The position numbers and the translations under genes were made by a program. Below are positions 59,029 through 64,000 of a stretch of DNA of 64,000 bases, one piece after another. Position 1 is the first letter of the stretch; each line of letters begins with the position of its first letter. Source of the DNA: AC-32 sp963821495 (GTDB lineage Bacteria; Actinomycetota; Thermoleophilia; Gaiellales; Gaiellaceae); contig CAWGEA010000001.1 of the NCBI GenBank assembly GCA_963821495.1, forward strand, positions 372,001 to 436,000. Direction: 5' to 3'. The notes beneath the pieces are model-generated. The model did no database searches. It was given only the letters and a program-made list of their open reading frames with translations, and was not told where the DNA came from.

Positions 59029-60098
59029 TCGCAGGCTTCGACCGACAGGATCGTCGGCAGGTAGCGCGCGGCCTCGACCCAGGAGTCGCCGCGGTCGGGT
59101 GAGGCGAACACCGAGCCGCCCTGCGTGCCGAGGTAAATCCCGGCCGGGTCGAGCCGGTCGAACGACATCCCCTCGCGCATCACCGAGGCCCAGGCCTGCT
59201 GCGGCAGTCCGTCGGTCAGCAGCTCCCAGGAGGCGCCGCCGTCGCGGGTGCGGTAGACGCCGAGGCGCCCGTTCGGCGTGACGCGGTTCTCGGCGCCCTC
59301 CTCCGGGATCACGTAGGCCGCGTCGGGGTCGGCGTGGTCGAGAGCGAGCGGAAAGCCGAACCCGGTGGGCAGGCCGTTCCCCTCCAGCCGCTCCCAGCTG
59401 TCGCCGCGGTCGTCGGAGCGGTAGACGCCGCAGTGGTTCTGCTGCCAGAGGCGCTCGGGCCGCGCCGGGTGCACGAGCAGCTTGTGCACGCACTGGCCCA
59501 CCTCCGGGAACGGATTGTCCGGGAAGAAGTCCGCCGCGACGCCCTGGTTCTTCGGCTCCCAGGTCTCGCCCCCGTCGTCGGTGCGGAACGCTCCCGCGGC
59601 CGAGATCGCGATGTACATGCGGCTCGCCTCCGAGGGATCCATCTGGATCGAGTGGCAGCAGAGGCCGCCCGCGCCCGGGTTCCACTGCCCGCGCGTCGGG
59701 TGCGCGATCACGGACTCGACCGGCTCCCACGACGAGCCGCCGTCGCGGCTGCGGAAGAGCGCGCCCGGCGTGCCGCCGAGCCAGAGCATCTCCGGCTCGT
59801 CTGCGTGGCCCGGCTCCACGTGCCACGACTTCTCCCAGGTCAGGCCGCTGTCCTCGGGGAGCCCGATCCCCTCGGCACGCTCCCACGTCTCCCCGAGGTC
59901 GGGCGAGCGGTGCGCGGTGGCGCCGTAGACCCAGTTGTTGGTCGCCGCGTGCAGCGTCCCGGTGCGCGGATCGCGGATCGCGTGAAGGACCTCCCAGCCG
60001 GTCAGGTGCGGGCCCTCGACCGTCCAGTCGCGGCGCGTTTCATCGCTCATGAGGACGAACAGACCCTTGCGGGTACCGACGAGAACGGCGACTCCCAT
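59013..60098 (-). CDS. BNR/sialidase-like beta-propeller protein
   Basis: 361 residues with repeated Asp-box motifs S/T-x-D-x-G-x-x-W: RSPDLGETWERAEG, RSRDGGSSWEPVES, RTDDGGETWEPKNQ, RSDDRGDSWERLEG, RTRDGGASWELLTD and ASPDRGDSWVEAA. Starts MGVAVLVGTRKGLFVLMSDE with no signal peptide. Family members are often called exo-alpha-sialidase, but enzymatic residues are not evident. Co-transcribed with MoaD by overlap. Confidence 0.83.
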   Translation of the reverse strand: MGVAVLVGTRKGLFVLMSDETRRDWTVEGPHLTGWEVLHAIRDPRTGTLHAATNNWVYGATAHRSPDLGETWERAEGIGLPEDSGLTWEKSWHVEPGHADEPEMLWLGGTPGALFRSRDGGSSWEPVESVIAHPTRGQWNPGAGGLCCHSIQMDPSEASRMYIAISAAGAFRTDDGGETWEPKNQGVAADFFPDNPFPEVGQCVHKLLVHPARPERLWQQNHCGVYRSDDRGDSWERLEGNGLPTGFGFPLALDHADPDAAYVIPEEGAENRVTPNGRLGVYRTRDGGASWELLTDGLPQQAWASVMREGMSFDRLDPAGIYLGTQGGSVFASPDRGDSWVEAARYLPTILSVEACEWSSS

Positions 60099-60131
60099 CG
60101 AGCCACTAGCCTACGCGAGAAAAGGAGAGCC

Positions 60132-60542
60132 ATGACAACCGAGACCAAGACCCTCACCCAGGGCCAGCGCGAGTTCCTCGAGCAGCCCTTCTACGCGGCG
60201 GTCACCACCGTGCGGGAGGACGGGTCGCCGCACACGACGGTCGTCTGGGTCGACGTCGACGACGAGACCGTGCTGTTCAACACGGCGAGCGGCCGCGTCA
60301 AGCCGCGGAACCTCGAGCGTGACCCGCGGGTGTCGCTGATCGTCATCGACCCGGAGGACGGCTACCGCTGGATCGCCGTCGACGGCCGCGTGGAGATGAC
60401 GACCGAGGGCGCCGACGCGAGCATCGACAAGCTCGCGAAGAAGTACCTGGGTCAGGACGTGTACCCCTGGCACAAGCCGGAAGAGCAGCGGATCATCGTG
60501 CGCATCCGGCCGGAGCACGTCCAGGCGCACGGCCTCGATTGA
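60132..60542 (+). CDS. PPOX-class F420-dependent flavoprotein/oxidoreductase
   Basis: 136 residues with a split-barrel pattern: FYAAVTTVREDGSPHTTVVW, VLFNTASGRVKPRNLERDPR, VSLIVIDPEDGYRWIAVDGR. These match the small F420-binding PPOX proteins of actinobacteria. AAAGGAGA precedes ATG 60132. The TGA overlaps the TTG start of the lyase gene. Substrate unknown. Confidence 0.85.
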   Translation: MTTETKTLTQGQREFLEQPFYAAVTTVREDGSPHTTVVWVDVDDETVLFNTASGRVKPRNLERDPRVSLIVIDPEDGYRWIAVDGRVEMTTEGADASIDKLAKKYLGQDVYPWHKPEEQRIIVRIRPEHVQAHGLD

Positions 60543-61390
60543 CCCTCACGCTCTGCGACGTCGGCCCGCGCGACGGCCTCCAGAACGAGGCCGAGACGCT
60601 CGAGCCGGCGACGCGGGCGGAGCTCGTGAACCGCCTCGCCGCCGCCGGCCTGCCGCGCGTCGAGGCGGTCAGCTTCGTGCGCGACGACCGCGTGCCGCAG
60701 ATGGCGCGGGCCGAGGAGGTCGTCGCCGCGATCGAGCGCAGCGGCGGGACCGAGTACTCGGGGCTCGTGCTGAACGCGCAGGGGTACGAGCGATTCGCGC
60801 AGACCGGGCTCGACCGCGTGAACGTCACGCTCGGCGCGACCGAGGAGTTCAACCGCCGCAACGGCAACGCCTCGCTCGACGAGGCGGTCGCGCGCGTCGA
60901 GCGGATCCTCGCGGAGGCTGAGCGGCCGGCGACGGTGACGGTCAGCGTCGCGTTCGGCTGCCCGTTCGAGGGTCGCGTCGATCCTGGCGCGGTGGCCGGG
61001 CTCGCAGCGCGCTTCGGCGGGGCCGAGGTCGTCCTGGCCGACACGATCGGAGTCGCGGCTCCGCGGGAGGTGAGGGCGCTCGTCGCGCGCACGGGCGCGG
61101 CGGGCTTCCACGGCCACAACACGCGCAACACCGGCTACGCGAACGCGCTGGCCGCGCTCGAGGCGGGCGCGACCGTGCTCGACGCCTCGGTCGGTGGGCT
61201 CGGCGGCTGCCCCTATGCTCCTCGCGCGAGTGGCAACGTCGCGACCGAGGATCTCGTCTACCTGCTCGAGCACGAGGGCGTCGAGACGGGCGTCGACCTC
61301 GACGTGCTGATCGAGACTGCGACCTGGCTCGAGGGCATCTTCGGCCGCCGCCTCGAGGGCCAGCTCTACCGGGCCGGCACCTTTCCCTGA
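60539..61390 (+). CDS. Hydroxymethylglutaryl-CoA lyase family protein
   Basis: 283 residues of the DRE-TIM metallolyase family. CDVGPRDGLQNE (about 6-17), SVAFGCPFEG, HGHNTRNTGYANALAAL and the catalytic-cysteine loop GLGGCPYAPRASGNVATED are clear. It would cleave HMG-CoA to acetyl-CoA and acetoacetate in leucine breakdown, though related 3-hydroxy acyl-CoA lyases are possible. TTG 60539 overlaps the PPOX stop (TTGA). Confidence 0.9.
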   Translation: MTLTLCDVGPRDGLQNEAETLEPATRAELVNRLAAAGLPRVEAVSFVRDDRVPQMARAEEVVAAIERSGGTEYSGLVLNAQGYERFAQTGLDRVNVTLGATEEFNRRNGNASLDEAVARVERILAEAERPATVTVSVAFGCPFEGRVDPGAVAGLAARFGGAEVVLADTIGVAAPREVRALVARTGAAGFHGHNTRNTGYANALAALEAGATVLDASVGGLGGCPYAPRASGNVATEDLVYLLEHEGVETGVDLDVLIETATWLEGIFGRRLEGQLYRAGTFP

Positions 61391-61415
61391 GGCGTCGCTT
61401 GCGATGCCGATATCA

Positions 61416-61442
61416 GGACGCGTGGGCTTTGCCCGCGCGTCC
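61416..61442. terminator. Bidirectional hairpin terminator
   Basis: GGACGCGTGGGC and GCCCGCGCGTCC form a 12-bp stem with one G-T wobble and a TTT loop, placed between the convergent lyase and decarboxylase genes. Confidence 0.7.
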
Positions 61443-61471
61443 GTCTGCGTTGCCCGACCAGGAACGTGGAA

Positions 61472-62851
61472 CTAGCCGGGGCGGCTGAAGGCTTCGGCGA
61501 ACGTCTGCACGGCGAGGTCGATCTCCTCGTCGCCGGTCTGCCAGTTCGAGACCGAGAGGCGGATCGCCCTGCGGCCCTGCCAGCTCGTGCCGCCGAGCCA
61601 GATGCGGCCGCTCTGCTGCACGCCCTCCAGCACCTCGTCGGTGCGCTCGTCCGTCTCGAAGCGGAAGAGCACCTGGTTGAGCACGACCTCGTTCAGCACC
61701 TCGGCGCCCTCGACCTCGACGATCCGCGCGGCAAACTGCGCGGCGGCGTCGCAGCAACGCTCGACGAGGTCGCGCAGGCCGCTGCGCCCGAGCGAGCGGA
61801 GCGCGGCGTAGACGGCGACGCCGCGCGCGCGGCGCGAGAACTCGGGAACCCAGTCGACCTCGTCGCGGACACGGCGGGTGCCCTCGTCCTGGATCAGGTA
61901 CGAGGCGGTGACCGTCATCGCGTTGCGGTGCGACTCCGGGTGCGCGCAGAAGACCAGGCCCGAGTCGTAGGGCACCTGCAGCCACTTGTGGGCGTCGGTC
62001 GTCCACGAGTCCGCGAGCTCGATGCCTGCAACCAGGTGGCGGAAGCGCGGCGAGACGGCGGCCCAGATCCCGAAGGCCCCGTCGACGTGGAGCCACGCCC
62101 TGGCGTCCTTGCACACGGCTGCGATCTCGGGCAGCGGGTCGAAGGCGCCGGTGTTGACCTCTCCGGCCTGGGCGCAGACGATCGTCGGCCCCGAGGCTCC
62201 CTCGAGCGCGTCGGCCAGCGCATCGGCGCGCATGCGGCCCTGGTCGTCCGCGCCGACGGTCTCCGGGGCCCCGAGGCCGAGCAGGCGCAGTGCCCGGTCG
62301 ACCGTCACGTGCCGCTGCTCGCCGACGAGCACGCGCACCGGAGGCCCGCCGGTCAGGCCGTCGCGGCCGACGTCCCAGCCCGCGTCGTCGAGGACGTGCC
62401 ACCGAGCCGCCGCGAGGCCGGTGACATGCGCGACCTGGGTGCCCGTGACGAAGCCGATCGAGGCCTCGCCCGGCAAGCCCAGGAGCTCGAGGAGCCAGTC
62501 GCGCGTCACCTGCTCCACGACCGACGCCGACGGTCCTGCGACGTAGAGACCGGCGTTCTGATCCCAGGCCGAGGTGAGCCAGTCGGCCGCGAGCGCCGCG
62601 GGCAGGGCGCCGCCGATCACGAAGCCGAAGTAGCGACCGCTGCCGATCGCGACCACCCCGGGCTCCGCGGCGGCGACGAGATCGGACACGACCTCCTCGG
62701 CGCCGACCGGTTCGTCCGGCATCGGCCCGCCGAGCGCCTCGCGCAGCTGCTCCGGCGTTACGTCCGGGTAGACCGGCCGGTCGCCCAGGCTCTCGAGGTA
62801 GTCGCCCGCGATCTCGGCCGTCTGCCGCAGCAGGTCCCGGACCTCACTCAT
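61472..62851 (-). CDS. PLP-dependent group II decarboxylase
   Basis: 459 residues. The PLP lysine lies in TTDAHKWLQVPYDSG, preceded by AWLHVDGAFGIWAA with the cofactor-binding aspartate. GRYFGFVIGGALPAALAADW and TGTQVAHVTGLAAARWHVL belong to the family. Group II decarboxylases act on aromatic or acidic amino acids; the substrate is not evident. ATG 62851 overlaps the GNAT stop (ATGA), so the two may be one unit. Confidence 0.88.
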   Translation of the reverse strand: MSEVRDLLRQTAEIAGDYLESLGDRPVYPDVTPEQLREALGGPMPDEPVGAEEVVSDLVAAAEPGVVAIGSGRYFGFVIGGALPAALAADWLTSAWDQNAGLYVAGPSASVVEQVTRDWLLELLGLPGEASIGFVTGTQVAHVTGLAAARWHVLDDAGWDVGRDGLTGGPPVRVLVGEQRHVTVDRALRLLGLGAPETVGADDQGRMRADALADALEGASGPTIVCAQAGEVNTGAFDPLPEIAAVCKDARAWLHVDGAFGIWAAVSPRFRHLVAGIELADSWTTDAHKWLQVPYDSGLVFCAHPESHRNAMTVTASYLIQDEGTRRVRDEVDWVPEFSRRARGVAVYAALRSLGRSGLRDLVERCCDAAAQFAARIVEVEGAEVLNEVVLNQVLFRFETDERTDEVLEGVQQSGRIWLGGTSWQGRRAIRLSVSNWQTGDEEIDLAVQTFAEAFSRPG

Positions 62852-63390
62852 GCGTGGAGCGCGAAGAGCTGGGCCTCGCGCCGGCCGAGCATGATGTTGC
62901 GCTCGTACTGCAGCCCGAGCTTGCGCGCGACGTTCTCGGACGCCGTATTGCCGTGGATGATCAGCGCGATCAGCCGGTCGGCGCCGAGCTCGCGCAGCGC
63001 GTAGTCGCGCACCGCGGCCGCGGCCTCGGTCGCGTAGCCCAGGCCCCAGTAGTCGCGGCCGAGCGTGTAGCCGACCTCGACCTCGGTGCGGGCGTTCCTC
63101 GCCTCGGCGCGCGTGGTCGGCTCCCACGTGTCCGTGTTCCAGACGAGCAGGCCCACGCGGCCGATCACGGCTTCGTCGTCCTTGCGCACCGTCGTGAAGA
63201 GGCCGAAGCCGTCCGCCTCCCAGCGCTGGATCATCCGCTTCACCGAGCGCTCCGTCTCGCTGCGTGTGAGTGGACGGCCGTCGCCGACGTAACGCATCAC
63301 CTCCGGGTCGGCGTACATCGGCGCAAGCGTCTCGGCGTCGGCCTGCACAGGTGCGCGCAGCAGGAGCCGCTCGGTCTCGAGGGAGATCAT
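62848..63390 (-). CDS. GNAT-family N-acetyltransferase (RimJ/RimL type)
   Basis: 180 residues. MISLETERLLLRAPVQADAE at the start, VEVGYTLGRDYWGLGYATEA (acetyl-CoA loop) and GADRLIALIIHGNTASENVA then RKLGLQYER are typical of RimJ-like enzymes that acetylate protein or small-molecule amines. ATG 63390 is chosen as it matches the family start; 63408 would add six residues. Confidence 0.87.
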   Translation of the reverse strand: MISLETERLLLRAPVQADAETLAPMYADPEVMRYVGDGRPLTRSETERSVKRMIQRWEADGFGLFTTVRKDDEAVIGRVGLLVWNTDTWEPTTRAEARNARTEVEVGYTLGRDYWGLGYATEAAAAVRDYALRELGADRLIALIIHGNTASENVARKLGLQYERNIMLGRREAQLFALHA

Positions 63391-63411
63391 CGCCGGGACC
63401 CTAACCACGGC

Positions 63412-64000
63412 CTAGAAGGCGACCCTGACCAGCAGGACGATCGCGACGACCGCGGCCACGGTCAGCACGAGGGTGACGAGGCCACCCGCCGCATGCCGCG
63501 CCTGCTTGGCCGGCGAGCCGCTGAGCGACGCCTCGAGCTGCTCCTCCACGTAGCGGTTGATCCGCTGCTCGAAACGCTCCTCGACCGTGTCGCCGGGTTG
63601 CTGGGAAGCGGCCTTCAGGGGCGGGAACGAGCGCGCCGACTCGTCCAGCGAGAGCTCGTAGACGTGCTCGTGCTGGATGTCCTTCAGGTCCTGGCGCCCG
63701 AGGTCGCGGACGCTGACCCGCTCGGGCAGGTCGTTGCCGAGCAACGCGCGCGTCGTCTCCGAGAGCAGGATCTGGCCGCCGTGCCCGGCCGAGCAGATCC
63801 GCGCGGCGCGGACGACGTCGAGCCCCACGTAGCCCTCGTCGCCGACCGTCGGCTCGCCCGTGTGCAGGCCCATCCGCACCAGCACCTCCTTGCCGCCCGG
63901 CCACTCGTGGCCCGCGAGCGCGCGCTGGCCGTCGACGGCGGCCCGCACCCCGTCCCGCGCCCGCGGGAACGAGTAGAAGAACGCGTCGCCCTGGGTGTCG
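63412..64000 (-). CDS. Class III adenylate/guanylate cyclase-domain protein, partial
   Basis: The N-terminal part lies beyond the window end. The visible 195 residues start DTQGDAFFYSFPRARDGVRA and contain VRMGLHTGEPTVGDEGYVGL then DVVRAARICSAGHGGQILLS, the second half of a class III nucleotide cyclase domain. A linker follows, and the C-terminus is one membrane helix (GGLVTLVLTVAAVVAIVLLV), a tail-anchor arrangement. It could supply cAMP for the cyclic-nucleotide-type protein at 25878, but no link is proven. Confidence 0.87.
   Translation of the reverse strand, partial: DTQGDAFFYSFPRARDGVRAAVDGQRALAGHEWPGGKEVLVRMGLHTGEPTVGDEGYVGLDVVRAARICSAGHGGQILLSETTRALLGNDLPERVSVRDLGRQDLKDIQHEHVYELSLDESARSFPPLKAASQQPGDTVEERFEQRINRYVEEQLEASLSGSPAKQARHAAGGLVTLVLTVAAVVAIVLLVRVAF

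Noticed and set aside
1..64000. tRNA, rRNA, CRISPR, IS elements or prophage genes
   Set aside because: No cloverleaf with conserved T-arm, no regular spaced repeats, no transposase or integrase motif and no phage structural gene was found by reading both strands.

Overview
The window is very GC-rich, with G or C at most third codon positions, frequent GTG starts and tightly packed genes that often overlap by 4 bases (ATGA/GTGA). Gene content points to an actinobacterium, plausibly Thermoleophilia or a relative: an F420-type PPOX flavoprotein, a CtpE-like P-type ATPase, PknB-type kinases, a DUF779/aldehyde dehydrogenase pair and a group 3b [NiFe]-hydrogenase. The taxonomy is inference, because no rRNA or tRNA gene was seen.

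Layout. 1-7.9 kb: TCA cycle and glyoxylate shunt. A membrane-anchor tail, sdhA and gltA are followed, after two convergent membrane genes, by a probable operon of a 62-aa Cys-motif peptide, aceB, aceA and a GntR/FCD regulator. 8-13.6 kb: alpha/beta hydrolase, cupin-TPR protein, NatAB-like ABC exporter, VOC protein and an ATP-grasp ligase. 13.6-19.9 kb: a minus-strand operon (formate-THF ligase, heme-binding membrane protein, ABC exporter pair), then an ACT-fused malic enzyme, a two-CBS protein and Hsp20. 19.9-29.9 kb: a hydrogenase locus, with hypF-hypC-hypC'-hypD-hypE on the minus strand and, divergently, beta subunit, a cyclic-nucleotide-type sensor protein, diaphorase subunit, small subunit, large subunit, protease and a zinc-less HypA. 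30-39.4 kb: aldehyde dehydrogenase, DUF779, di-heme cytochrome c, a membrane cytochrome-like protein, a two-component system, then a tightly coupled redox set (ApbE, ferric-reductase-like membrane protein, NuoF-like flavoprotein, ferredoxin). 39.5-48.9 kb: FtsX permease with a two-headed ABC ATPase, CtpE-like P-ATPase, sulfite-oxidase-family enzyme and a PQQ-type beta-propeller. 48.9-54.2 kb: M23 metallopeptidase divergent from an XRE regulator, two kinases, a 26-aa membrane micropeptide and an anchored secreted protein. 54.2-64 kb: NrtR-like regulator with an MFS transporter, an NmrA-like reductase, a beta-lactamase-fold protein, MoaD, a BNR-repeat protein, PPOX, an HMG-CoA lyase-family protein, a PLP decarboxylase, GNAT and the end of a class III cyclase.

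How the genes fit. sdhA, gltA, aceB, aceA and malic enzyme suit growth on acetate or fatty acids. The hydrogenase would couple H2 to NADP(H). The 34-39 kb redox set could carry electrons from NAD(P)H through a flavoprotein and ferredoxin to the membrane and out, under its own two-component system; two copies of the direct repeat CTCATC-N5-CTCATC flank that system.

Caution. Several conserved genes are broken by one-base shifts (hypE near 20113, hypC near 22520, response regulator near 33566, beta-propeller near 48100, beta-lactamase near 58560), and one has an in-frame TGA (53582). Many sit in short homopolymers, so consensus errors are as likely as real decay. No CRISPR, IS element, prophage or tRNA was recognised.
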